A stretch of 37,373 bases of DNA. It comes from Rhodobacterales bacterium CG2_30_65_12. GTDB lineage: Bacteria; Pseudomonadota; Alphaproteobacteria; Rhodobacterales; Rhodobacteraceae. The notes beneath the pieces are model-generated. The model saw only the letters and a program-made list of their open reading frames with translations, had not been told where the DNA came from and ran no database searches. The stretch covers positions 1 to 37,373 of the forward strand of contig MNZL01000136.1 in assembly GCA_001873585.1 (NCBI GenBank), given 5' to 3'. Positions 9,239 through 18,275 of this stretch are shown one piece after another (position 1 is the stretch's first letter; each line of letters begins with the position of its first letter). Both the position numbers and the translations under genes were made by a program.

Positions 9239-10381
9239 TCACGCGTCCTCGTCTTCGTCCTCAGCCATGCCGAGAAGCGCCGCCACTTTCAGCGCCACCT
9301 TCTTGTAATGCTCGGCATGCACACCGCCCGGGTCGGCGACGATGCAGGGTTTGCCGGCGTCGGAGGTCTTGCGAATGTCCATGTGCAGCGGAATCGCACC
9401 GAGAAACATCACGCCGAGCCGGCGCGCATCGGCCTCGGCGCCACCGTGACCAAAGATCTCGCTCACCTCGCCGCAATGCGGGCAGACGAAGGACGACATG
9501 TTTTCGATGATCCCGAGGATCGGCACGTCGACGTCCTTGAACATCTTGAGGCCCTTGCGGGCGTCAACCAGCGCAAGGTCTTGCGGGGTGGAGACGATCA
9601 CCGCGCCCGAAAGCGGGGTTTGCTGGGCCATGGTAAGCTGGGCATCGCCGGTGCCTGGCGGCATGTCGAGCACGAGGAAATCGAGCTCGCCCCATTCCAC
9701 ATCGCGGGTCATCTGCATCAGCGCGGTCACCACCATCGGCCCGCGCCAGATCACCGGGCTTTCTTCGTCCTGCAAAAAGCCCATCGACATGACCTTCATG
9801 CCATACTTCTCGATCGGCAGGATCTTGTCGCCCTTCATCGCCGGGCGGTCCTTGATATCGAGCAGGCGCGGGATCGAGGGGCCGTAGATATCGCCATCCA
9901 GCAGCCCCACCTTGAAGCCCAGCGCGGCGAGCGTGGCGGCAAGGTTTACCGCCGTGGTCGATTTTCCCACGCCGCCCTTGCCGGAAGCAACCGCAACGAT
10001 GTGCTTGATGCCGGGAATCGCCGCTTGCGCCGGGCGCATGTCTGGCCCGGGCACGCCGGGGTTTTTCGGCGGCACAGTGCGCAGCTTCGGCGGTTCGGCG
10101 GGCGCAGTCTCGGGCGCCAGGCCGGCCCCCTTCTCGCCGGTGAGCACCACCAGAAGGTTGGTGATCTGGGGAATGTTTTTTTTCATCCGCCGCTCTATAT
10201 CCCCCTTGAGCGCCTTGAGATCGCCAATGAAATCGCCGGGCACGTTGACTGACACAACGACCTTGTGATCGTTGATCGCCACGTCCTTCTCCGCAACCAG
10301 CCCCGCCTCGACGATATTGCCCTTCACGCCATCGGCGGTGACCTTGGCGAGGTTCGCCATGATCCGTGTGATCATCATCAT
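9239..10381 (-). CDS. apbC: Mrp/NBP35 (ApbC) family Fe-S cluster carrier ATPase
   Basis: 'HIVAVASGKGGVGKSTTAVNLAATLAALGFKVGLLDGDIYGPSIPRLL' deviant Walker A and C-terminal 'FVCPHCGE'. Confidence 0.93.
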   Translation of the reverse strand: MMMITRIMANLAKVTADGVKGNIVEAGLVAEKDVAINDHKVVVSVNVPGDFIGDLKALKGDIERRMKKNIPQITNLLVVLTGEKGAGLAPETAPAEPPKLRTVPPKNPGVPGPDMRPAQAAIPGIKHIVAVASGKGGVGKSTTAVNLAATLAALGFKVGLLDGDIYGPSIPRLLDIKDRPAMKGDKILPIEKYGMKVMSMGFLQDEESPVIWRGPMVVTALMQMTRDVEWGELDFLVLDMPPGTGDAQLTMAQQTPLSGAVIVSTPQDLALVDARKGLKMFKDVDVPILGIIENMSSFVCPHCGEVSEIFGHGGAEADARRLGVMFLGAIPLHMDIRKTSDAGKPCIVADPGGVHAEHYKKVALKVAALLGMAEDEDEDA

Positions 10382-10405
10382 CTGAATTCCTCCCTGGCGC
10401 GGACG

Positions 10406-11281
10406 TCAGCCGCGCGAATAGTAGAGCGACACCACGTGTTCGGCTTCGGCAAAGAACAGCCAACGCGATGTAAAGACACCCGCGAGGTGGATCACCAGCA
10501 CGGCTATGGCCATCGGCATGCTGGCCGGCAGCAGCAGCAGCATGGCAACCGGAATCACCCCGATCAGCAGGGTGGCGATGATGCGCAGCTTCTGGCTGTG
10601 CTTGCGGCCGACGTGATACACCATCTCGTCGAGGATGTAGTTGCGCGCGGTGTGCGCAGTTTCAAACATCCGCACCTTGCCCACGGCCCCCAGGCCGGTG
10701 GCCGTGCCCTTGTCGGAGCCGGTGTCGAGGAGGCGCTTGTCGCCCATGATCCAGCCGGCCCATTGCAGCACGGTCACCAGCAGGATAAGCACACCGGCCA
10801 CCGTGGGCTGCATCGAGAGCAGCGCACCGCCGGCAATCGCGTAGGTGAGAAACAGCACCGGGTTGATCGCCATGTTCCAGCGCGGCACCGTCTTGAGCTG
10901 GGTGTAGATCATCGAGGTGGAAAACACCGTCAGCAGAGCCAGCGCGGCACCGACATAGCCAAACACCGGCAGGTTGAGCGCAAAGAAGATCCGCCCAATG
11001 GCGTAGACGGCGAAAACAAGCAGCGTGATCACCGCAAGCACGCCCTCGCGCGAGAGCCACGAGGTTTGCCACTGGCTGAACGCATAGATCGCGTTCTTCT
11101 TGTTGCCGAGGTGGAAGACCGACGAGAGCAGGCCGCCGACGCTGAGCGCATAGGCCATGAAGAACACGCCAAACGACGCCACGCCATAGAAATCGGGAAT
11201 GCCGAGCCCAAGCCACATCAAGAGCCCGAAGCCAAGGCCGGAGATCGAGGTGAAGATGATTACGGAGGGTGCCGGGTGCAT
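10406..11281 (-). CDS. soeC: Sulfite dehydrogenase membrane anchor subunit SoeC (DmsC family)
   Basis: Multiple hydrophobic helices; overlaps soeB stop and follows soeAB; DmsC-like. Confidence 0.88.
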   Translation of the reverse strand: MHPAPSVIIFTSISGLGFGLLMWLGLGIPDFYGVASFGVFFMAYALSVGGLLSSVFHLGNKKNAIYAFSQWQTSWLSREGVLAVITLLVFAVYAIGRIFFALNLPVFGYVGAALALLTVFSTSMIYTQLKTVPRWNMAINPVLFLTYAIAGGALLSMQPTVAGVLILLVTVLQWAGWIMGDKRLLDTGSDKGTATGLGAVGKVRMFETAHTARNYILDEMVYHVGRKHSQKLRIIATLLIGVIPVAMLLLLPASMPMAIAVLVIHLAGVFTSRWLFFAEAEHVVSLYYSRG

Positions 11282-12024
11282 CAGAGTCTCTCCAGTGCCT
11301 TGTCGAGCCAGCCGAGGAAGCCCGTGGGCTCTTCAGCGACGGTTTCGAGCGCCTTGGGCGGCGTTTTGTCGAGCGTGTCTTTCGGGCGCGGCGGCAGGTA
11401 TTTGTTGACGGGCCTGGTGCCCTGCTCGGGCATCAGGTCAAACCCGCCGCGCTCCGCGACCAGCTTGGAAACATCAGAGTCGGGATCGCCGAGATCCCCG
11501 AAGTGGCGCGCGCCCGCCGGGCAGGTGCGCACGCAGGCGGGCACACGGTCAACCTCGGGAATGTTGTCGTTGTAGATCCGATCAACGCAAAGCGTGCATT
11601 TTTTCATGATGCCCGCGTCACGATCAAGCTCCCGCGCGCCGTAAGGACAGGCCCAGGCGCAGAGGCCGCAGCCAATACAGCGATCTTCGTTGACCAGCAC
11701 GATCCCATCTTCGACGCGCTTGTAGCTCGCCCCGGTCGGGCAGACGGTCACGCAAGGCGCATCCTCGCAGTGCAGGCACGATTTGGGGAAGTGCACCGTT
11801 TGCGATGGGCCACCGTCCTTGGGCGCGATCTCGTAGTTGAACACGCGATTGAGGAAGGTGCCCTCCGGATCGGCGCCATATGGGTCGATATCCGACAGCG
11901 GCGCGCCGTAGTTCTGGGTGTTCCAGCCCTTGCAGGCGGTCACGCAGCCATGACAACCGACGCAGGTGTCGAGGTCGATCACCAGGCCGAGCTTTTTACG
12001 GGTTTCCTGTGGAAGCTTGGTCAT
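11281..12024 (-). CDS. soeB: Sulfite dehydrogenase Fe-S subunit SoeB
   Basis: Four 4Fe-4S Cys clusters: 'CVGCHGCVTACKGWN', 'CLHCEDAPCVTVCPTGA', 'CIGCGLCAWACPYGA', 'CTLCVDRI...CVRTCP'. Confidence 0.92.
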   Translation of the reverse strand: MTKLPQETRKKLGLVIDLDTCVGCHGCVTACKGWNTQNYGAPLSDIDPYGADPEGTFLNRVFNYEIAPKDGGPSQTVHFPKSCLHCEDAPCVTVCPTGASYKRVEDGIVLVNEDRCIGCGLCAWACPYGARELDRDAGIMKKCTLCVDRIYNDNIPEVDRVPACVRTCPAGARHFGDLGDPDSDVSKLVAERGGFDLMPEQGTRPVNKYLPPRPKDTLDKTPPKALETVAEEPTGFLGWLDKALERL

Positions 12025-14834
12025 CAGATCTTCCTCGCAACGACTTTGGGGCCCTTGCCGACCGGCGATTTGATCGGCGGGAAGACGGGCTGGGCCTCGC
12101 TCGGTTTCGGCACGGCCTTCTCCACCTTGACGCGCAAATCAAACCACGCCGCCTGACCAGTGACCGGATCGCTGTTGGACCAGCGCATGCCGTCGCCCTT
12201 TGGCGGTTGCAGCTCATGGATCAAATGGTTGAGCAGGAAGCCCTCGGTGGCCTCGGTGGCCTTTTCGTCGAGCGCCCAGGCGCCCTTGCGCTTGCCAATG
12301 GCATTCCATGTCCAGATCGTTTGGTCATTGAGGCCCTCGTGCAGCGCCACCGGCACCACGATCGACCCGTGCACCGAGCTTATCCGGGCATAATCGCCCT
12401 CCTCGAACCCTTGCTTTTCCCAGATCTTCTTCGGCAGATACATCGCGTTCTTGCCAGTGATCTGGCGCAGCCAGGCGTTTTGCGAGCCCCAGGAGTGATA
12501 CATCTGCATTGGCCGCTGGGTGAGCGCATGCACGTTGAACTCGCTCACGTCGACGTTGCTGTCTTCAAATGGCTCATACCAGATCGGCAGCGGGTCCATC
12601 GTGCGTTTGATGCGCTCGCGCAGGTTATCGGGCGGCTGGGTTTCGCCATGGCCCTCGGCGGCAAGCTGCATCTTGCGCAGCGGCTCGACGTAAAGGTTGA
12701 AGGCGTAGAATTGCGGTGAATCGTAGAGCCCGATCTCGACCGCCCAATCCTGATAGGCCTTGTTCCACGGCTTGTAGAATTGCGCCTCTTCGGGGATGTG
12801 GCCGATCCAGAAACCGCCATTGTCGATATAGGCCTGGATCTGGTTCGGGTTGGCCTCGCCACGGCCCGATTTCGAGCCGTCCTTGCCACGAAACCCCGAA
12901 AGCGGGCCGACGCCGGGGCGGCGTTCGTGGTTTTGGATGTAGTCGGCGTAATCGGCCCACTTCGCGTTGCCGTCTTCGTCGGTGAAGCCCGGCAGCTTCA
13001 TCCTGTTGGCAAGCTCGACCAGCACGTTCTGGAACGGGCGCACGTCACGATCCGGTTCAACCAGCGGCCAGCGGATGCTGTCGGCGGCGGCTTCGGCTTC
13101 GCAGATCGGCCGATCAAGCAACGAGATGCAATCGTAGCGCTCAAGATAGGTGGTGTCGGGCAGGATCAGATCGGCATAGGCCACCGTTTCCGAGCTGTAG
13201 GCGTCGGAGTAGATGATATGCGGGATCACATAATCGCCGTTCTCATCCTTGTCGGTAAGCATGCGGATCACGTCGCCCGTGTTCATCGACGAGTTCCACG
13301 CCATGTTGGCCATGTAGAGAAACAGCGTGTCGATCTTGTAGGGATCGCCGGCATGGGCGTTGGAAATGACCATGTGCATCATGCCGTGGGCCGAAAACGG
13401 GTTTTCCCAAGTGAAGGCCTTGTCGATCCGTTTGGCCTTGCCCTCGTCGTCGATCAGCAGGTGTTCCGGCCCGAGCGGGTAGCCCAGGTGCGGCCCGTCG
13501 AGCGGTTTGCCCGGGGTCACACCGGCATGCGGCCTGGGGTGCGCCTCGACCGGCTTGGGATAGGGCGGCTTGAAGCGGAAGCCGCCGGGCACCTCGACCG
13601 AGCCGAGCAGGATTTGCAGCACATGCAGCGCGCGGGCGGTCTGAAAGCCATTCGAGTGGGCCGAGATGCCGCGCATGGCATGAAAGCTGATCGGGCGGCC
13701 GATCATCTTGTCGTGCTTTTCGCCCTTCCAGTCGGTCCATTCCACATCAAGGCTGATCTCTTCCTCAAAGGCCACGCGGGCGAACTCTGCGGCGATGTTG
13801 CGGATCCGCTGCGCCGTGAGCCCACAGCGCTCGGCCACCGCCTCGGGCGCATACTCAGCCGAGAGATATTTCGCCGCCATGAGCTGAAATACGGTGCGGT
13901 TGCCGTCGTGGCTGGCCGCGAGATTGGCGATCACGCCGGGTTTGTCGAAGGCGTCCGCCTTGCCGGTGTTCTGGTCGATCACCAGCGGCTTGCCGTCTTT
14001 ATCGCGGATGAACAGGCCCTTTTGTGGCCCCTCCGCTTCGTTCACGATAAAGCCCGCATTGGTGTAGCGGCGCAGGTAGTCGAGATCGACCTTGCCGGAG
14101 CGGAACAGCTCGTGGACGATCGACAGGATCAAAAGCCCATCGGTGCCGGGGGTGATGCCCACCCAATCGTCGGCCACGGCGTTGTAGCCCGAGCGGATCG
14201 GGTTGATCCCCATCACCTTGCCGCCATGGCCCTTCATCTTGCCGATGCCGATCTTGATCGGGTTGCTATCGTGGTCTTCCGCAACGCCGAACAGCACGAA
14301 AAGCTTGGTGCGGTCCCAATCGGGCTGGCCAAATTCCCAGAACGCGCCGCCCATCGTATAGATCCCACCAGCGGCCATGTTGACCGAGCAGAAGCCGCCG
14401 TGCGCGGCGTGGTTGGGGGTGCCGTAGCTTTGGCCCCAGAATGCGGTAAAGCTCTGGCTCTGGTCGCGGCCAGTGAAGAAGGCGAGCTTTTTCGGGTCGG
14501 ACTCACGGATCGGTTCAAGCCAGCTCACCGCGATATCAAGCGCCTCGTCCCACGAGATTTCCTCAAACTCGCCCGAGCCGCGCGGGCCAACACGCTTGAG
14601 CGGCGCACGCAGGCGGCTCGGCGCGTAATGCTGCATGATCCCTGAAGATCCTTTGCCGCAGAGCACACCCTTGTTGACCGGGTGATCACGGTTGCCCTCG
14701 ATATAGGCCACCTGCCCATTCTTGAGGTGCACGTTGATGCCGCAGCGGCAGGCACACATGTAGCAGGTCGTCTTGCGGATCTCATCCGAAATGGGCGGCG
14801 ATGTCTCGATCTGGATGTTCTCGGGTCTCGTCAT
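12024..14834 (-). CDS. soeA: Sulfite dehydrogenase molybdopterin subunit SoeA
   Basis: 936 aa; N-terminal 'CYMCACRCGINVHLKNGQVAYIEGNRDHPVNKGVLCGKG' Fe-S motif; no Tat leader, consistent with a cytoplasmic SoeA; adjacent soeBC. Confidence 0.92.
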   Translation of the reverse strand: MTRPENIQIETSPPISDEIRKTTCYMCACRCGINVHLKNGQVAYIEGNRDHPVNKGVLCGKGSSGIMQHYAPSRLRAPLKRVGPRGSGEFEEISWDEALDIAVSWLEPIRESDPKKLAFFTGRDQSQSFTAFWGQSYGTPNHAAHGGFCSVNMAAGGIYTMGGAFWEFGQPDWDRTKLFVLFGVAEDHDSNPIKIGIGKMKGHGGKVMGINPIRSGYNAVADDWVGITPGTDGLLILSIVHELFRSGKVDLDYLRRYTNAGFIVNEAEGPQKGLFIRDKDGKPLVIDQNTGKADAFDKPGVIANLAASHDGNRTVFQLMAAKYLSAEYAPEAVAERCGLTAQRIRNIAAEFARVAFEEEISLDVEWTDWKGEKHDKMIGRPISFHAMRGISAHSNGFQTARALHVLQILLGSVEVPGGFRFKPPYPKPVEAHPRPHAGVTPGKPLDGPHLGYPLGPEHLLIDDEGKAKRIDKAFTWENPFSAHGMMHMVISNAHAGDPYKIDTLFLYMANMAWNSSMNTGDVIRMLTDKDENGDYVIPHIIYSDAYSSETVAYADLILPDTTYLERYDCISLLDRPICEAEAAADSIRWPLVEPDRDVRPFQNVLVELANRMKLPGFTDEDGNAKWADYADYIQNHERRPGVGPLSGFRGKDGSKSGRGEANPNQIQAYIDNGGFWIGHIPEEAQFYKPWNKAYQDWAVEIGLYDSPQFYAFNLYVEPLRKMQLAAEGHGETQPPDNLRERIKRTMDPLPIWYEPFEDSNVDVSEFNVHALTQRPMQMYHSWGSQNAWLRQITGKNAMYLPKKIWEKQGFEEGDYARISSVHGSIVVPVALHEGLNDQTIWTWNAIGKRKGAWALDEKATEATEGFLLNHLIHELQPPKGDGMRWSNSDPVTGQAAWFDLRVKVEKAVPKPSEAQPVFPPIKSPVGKGPKVVARKI

Positions 14835-14913
14835 CGGCTTACATCTCTACATTTGGATATTTGAATGAACATCGCACAAAAATTGCGCGACGCAATTCTT
14901 TTTTGGTCGGATA

Positions 14914-15273
14914 TTACGGGTGGAAGGCGAATTCCTTGAGCATCTCCGGGTCGGGAACGTAGATACCCTGGAGCGTTTCGATCACGTTTCGCGCCTCGTC
15001 GGAGTGGAGCGAGTAGTAGACCGATTGCGCTTCGCGCCGGGCTGAAACCAGCCGCTCGCCGCGCATGATGGCGAGCTGTTGCGATACCGTCGACTGGCCG
15101 AGGCCGGTGGCAACCTGGAGCTGCTGCACCGAAAGCTCGCCGTCGGCGAGGTAGCACAGGATCAACAGGCGTTTCGGATTGGACAGGATGCGCAGCAATT
15201 CGCTGGCCACCTCTGCTATCTCGGCCCGGTTTTGCGGGCCTATGTTCGGGTCCATCGGCTCTCCTCCCGTCAC
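14914..15273 (-). CDS. ArsR/SmtB family transcriptional regulator (SqrR/BigR-like)
   Basis: 'ASELLRILSNPKRLLILCYLADGELSVQQLQVATGLGQSTVSQQLAIMRGERLVSARREAQSVYYSL', a winged HTH. Start may be the internal Met at 15255. Confidence 0.9.
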   Translation of the reverse strand: MTGGEPMDPNIGPQNRAEIAEVASELLRILSNPKRLLILCYLADGELSVQQLQVATGLGQSTVSQQLAIMRGERLVSARREAQSVYYSLHSDEARNVIETLQGIYVPDPEMLKEFAFHP

Positions 15274-15388
15274 GCGCCGAACAACAAAGCGCGATTCCCC
15301 TCCGCTTACGCAGAGTCTTCTTGACGTGTGATCATTTTATATTCAACAATTTCTATACACAAATAAACACCAAAAGGGAGGGCCCGCT

Positions 15389-15886
15389 GTGCTTGATGCT
15401 GGCGACAACACCAAAAAGATGACGCTGATCGTCACAAAGGGTACGCTCGACTGGGCCTATCCGCCCTTCATCCTGGGCACGACAGCAGCTGCCATGGACG
15501 TTGAAGTGACTATGTTTTTCACTTTCTACGGTCTACAGCTTTTGAAGAAAGACCTCGACCTGAAAGTGTCGACGCTGGGCAACCCGGCGATGCAGATGCC
15601 GATGGGCGGGATGCACATGTCGATGCCGAACATCATGCCGATGATTCCCGGGGTCGACCGGATGACAACGACGATGATGAAGAATCTGATCAAGAAAAAG
15701 GGCGTAGCCTCGATCGAGGATCTGCGCGAGGCCGCCGTCGACCTTGAAATCAAGATGATTGCCTGCCAAATGACGCTCGATCTGTTCGAGATCGACAAGA
15801 GCGAGCTCATCGACGAAATCGAGATCGGTGGCGCCGCAAGCTGGATGGAAGAAGCGGCTTCGTCTGATATCAACCTCTACCTCTGA
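15389..15886 (+). CDS. dsrE2: DsrE/F-like sulfur relay protein, DsrE2 type
   Basis: 'KKMTLIVTKGTLDWAYPPFILGTTAAAMDVEVTMFFTFYGLQLLKKDL...IKMIACQMTLDLFEI'; GTG start with upstream GGGAGG; immediately precedes tusA. Confidence 0.88.
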   Translation: MLDAGDNTKKMTLIVTKGTLDWAYPPFILGTTAAAMDVEVTMFFTFYGLQLLKKDLDLKVSTLGNPAMQMPMGGMHMSMPNIMPMIPGVDRMTTTMMKNLIKKKGVASIEDLREAAVDLEIKMIACQMTLDLFEIDKSELIDEIEIGGAASWMEEAASSDINLYL

Positions 15887-15920
15887 ACAGAACACCGGAA
15901 CGCCAAAGGGAGGATACCAT

Positions 15921-16145
15921 ATGGCCGATCAAGTTCTCGATGCGAAGGGGCTCAACTGCCCGCTTCCGATTCTCAAGACCAAGAAAGCGCTCAAGGGCAT
16001 GACCTCAGGTCAGGTGCTGGAGGTGATGGCCACCGATCCCGGCTCGATCGCCGACATGACAGCCTTCTGCAACCAGACCGGCAACGAACTGATGAGCCAG
16101 TCGAACGAAGGCGATGTCTACACTTTCGAGATCAAGGTCTCCTGA
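15921..16145 (+). CDS. tusA: Sulfurtransferase TusA
   Basis: 'MADQVLDAKGLNCPLPILKTKKALKGM', the TusA CPxP motif; internal Met at 15921 preceded by GGGAGG. Confidence 0.95.
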   Translation: MADQVLDAKGLNCPLPILKTKKALKGMTSGQVLEVMATDPGSIADMTAFCNQTGNELMSQSNEGDVYTFEIKVS

Positions 16146-16168
16146 CCCTGATCGCTTGCAACGCGTTG

Positions 16169-16199
16169 CCCCGCCGGATCGCTCCGGTGGGGCTTTTTG
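16169..16199 (+). terminator. Rho-independent terminator downstream of tusA
   Basis: 11-bp stem (one G-U) GCCCCGCCGGA-TCGC-TCCGGTGGGGC followed by TTTTT. Confidence 0.9.
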
Positions 16200-16217
16200 T
16201 TTGCCGCTCTCCGCGTC

Positions 16218-18188
16218 TCAGAGCGTGATGCGGAACCGCGCGAAGCCATCCGGCCCGTCGCCGGCGGGTTCGATCGCCACGCCCTTCACATCGGCGATGT
16301 AGTCCACCGCTTTCGGCCCGGTATCGAACAGCACCGTCGTGCCCGGCATCGGTGCGAAGGTCCAGTTGGCGTCGGCCGAGGGGTTGATCGTGCCCTGCTC
16401 GACGATGTAGCGCACGATCACGTCGCGGTTTGTGTCGGGCCCTTCAAAGATGATCGTATCGCCTGTGCCCGGGAAGTGGCCGCCACCGCCGGCGCGGTAG
16501 TTGTTGGTGGCCACAACGAACTCCATTTCGTCGGTCACCGGCGCGCCGTTGAAGGCGAGGTTCACGATCCGGTTGGCGCCTTCGTTGATCACGTTACCGT
16601 CGCGGTCAAACATCATCGGCTGCGAAAGGTCGATCTGGTAGGTCACGCCATCGACCACATCGAAATTGTAGGACGGAAAATCGGGGTTCAGCAGCACCTG
16701 CCCGGTTTCGCCCGGAGTGATCTGGTTGAACATCCCCGCCGAGCGCTCAAGCCAGCCCTTGAGCTGGGCCCCGGTGATCTTCACCGCGCGCACGGTGTTG
16801 GGGTAGAGGTAGAGATCGGCCACGTTCTTGATCGCCACGTCGCCCGCCGGCACGTCGGTGTAGTATTCCGGGCCACCCCGGCCGCCGGCCTTGAAGGGCG
16901 CCGCCGCCGACAGGATCGGCAGGGCTTCGTAGGCGGTGCCCCGCATCATCTGGGTGATATACCAAAGCTGCGCCTGGCTCACGATTTGCACGCTCGGATC
17001 ATCCGCGACCAGCGCGAAGTAGCTTTGCAGTGGCGCCGAGGTCTTGCCCACCGCCCGGCGTATGTAGGCGAGCGTTTCCGCATGCTCTTGTGCCACCGAA
17101 GCCTCGACCTCCGGCACACTTTCGACCGTTGCCAAGACCGACCGGTCTTCGCCCCGCAGATAGATCGGGCGCACTTCGCTGGCGTGGTTCACCACCCGCA
17201 CCTCGCCGCCCTCGAATGAGAGCATCAGGTCGATCACGCCCAGGTGCGAGCCCCAGAAGCCGCCCATCACCGCAGGCTTGCCGTGGATCGTGCCTCTGGT
17301 GGCATCGAGCCCATCCCAGCCTGCGTAATCGGCGCCGGGGAACACGAGGTGGGAGTGGCCCGTCATCAGCGCGTCGATCCCGTCGACCTCGGCCAGCGGC
17401 ACGGAGGCGTTTTCCATACCCTCTTGGTATTGCGCGCTACCGATGCCGGAATGGCTGAGCGCGATGACGATCTGCGCACCTGCTTCCTTCATCTGCGGCA
17501 CCCAGGCCTTCGCCGCTTCAACAATGTCGCGGGTAGTCACGTTGGCTTCGAGGTGGCGGCGATCCCAGGTCATGATCTGCGGCGGAACGAAGCCGATCAG
17601 GCCCACCTTCACCACATGCTCCTGCCCGGTGCCGTCGATCACCGTCTTCTCAAGGATCACGTAAGGCTTCACCAGCGTCTTGTCGGCGGTGGGGCTGGCG
17701 CCGGCTTCCGTGGCGACGTTGGCGCTCACCACCGGGAATGCGGCCCCGGCGAGCGACTTCACAAGGAAATCAAGCCCATAGTTGAACTCGTGATTGCCGA
17801 GCGTTGACGCTTCAAACCCTACGGTGTTCATCGCGGCGATCACCGGGTGCATATCACCCTCTTTCATCCCGCGCTCGTAAGCGATGTAATCGCCCATCGG
17901 GTTACCTTGCAGGAAATCGCCGTTGTCGACGAGCATGGCGTTGGTCGCCTCGGCGCGGATGGTGTTGATATGCGCCATGGTGCGGGCGAGCCCGACGGTG
18001 TCGATCGGTTTGTCGCTGTAGTAATCGTAAGGCATTACATGCACATGCAGATCGGTGGTTTCCATGATCCGCAGGTGCGCTTCGTTGCCGGCGGCACGCG
18101 CCGAGAATGGATGCAGCGCGATGAAAGACGCGCCGGCGACGCCGCCAAGAAAGCTGCGGCGGGTGGGCGAAAGGATGGACGATGACAT
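16218..18188 (-). CDS. cpdB: 2',3'-cyclic-nucleotide 2'-phosphodiesterase/3'-nucleotidase (CpdB-like, Tat-exported)
   Basis: 'LRIMETTDLHVHVMPYDYYSD...VDNGDFLQGNPMGDYIAYE...TLGNHEFNYGLDFL...GHSHLVFPG' metallophosphatase motifs; start at Met 18188 gives leader 'SPTRRSFLGGVAGASFIALHPFSARAAG'. Confidence 0.92.
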   Translation of the reverse strand: MSSSILSPTRRSFLGGVAGASFIALHPFSARAAGNEAHLRIMETTDLHVHVMPYDYYSDKPIDTVGLARTMAHINTIRAEATNAMLVDNGDFLQGNPMGDYIAYERGMKEGDMHPVIAAMNTVGFEASTLGNHEFNYGLDFLVKSLAGAAFPVVSANVATEAGASPTADKTLVKPYVILEKTVIDGTGQEHVVKVGLIGFVPPQIMTWDRRHLEANVTTRDIVEAAKAWVPQMKEAGAQIVIALSHSGIGSAQYQEGMENASVPLAEVDGIDALMTGHSHLVFPGADYAGWDGLDATRGTIHGKPAVMGGFWGSHLGVIDLMLSFEGGEVRVVNHASEVRPIYLRGEDRSVLATVESVPEVEASVAQEHAETLAYIRRAVGKTSAPLQSYFALVADDPSVQIVSQAQLWYITQMMRGTAYEALPILSAAAPFKAGGRGGPEYYTDVPAGDVAIKNVADLYLYPNTVRAVKITGAQLKGWLERSAGMFNQITPGETGQVLLNPDFPSYNFDVVDGVTYQIDLSQPMMFDRDGNVINEGANRIVNLAFNGAPVTDEMEFVVATNNYRAGGGGHFPGTGDTIIFEGPDTNRDVIVRYIVEQGTINPSADANWTFAPMPGTTVLFDTGPKAVDYIADVKGVAIEPAGDGPDGFARFRITL

Positions 18189-18275
18189 GAGAGCCTCCAC
18201 GAAGTCAGACGGCTCAATGCTACGCCCAAGTTGTGTCGCTGGCGCGACAATTTTTACCAATCGGCCAGACTCTGC

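Noticed and set aside
8672-10252. 526-aa plus-strand ORF opposite rnd and apbC
   Set aside because: Spans two real minus-strand genes and their intergenic repeat; composition typical of antisense ORFs.
12780-14645. 621-aa plus-strand ORF opposite soeA
   Set aside because: Antisense shadow of the confidently assigned soeA in GC-rich DNA; composition rich in His/Arg/Gly/Asp with no recognisable domain.
15526-15895. Minus-strand ORFs opposite dsrE2
   Set aside because: Shadow ORFs of a clear DsrE2 coding sequence.
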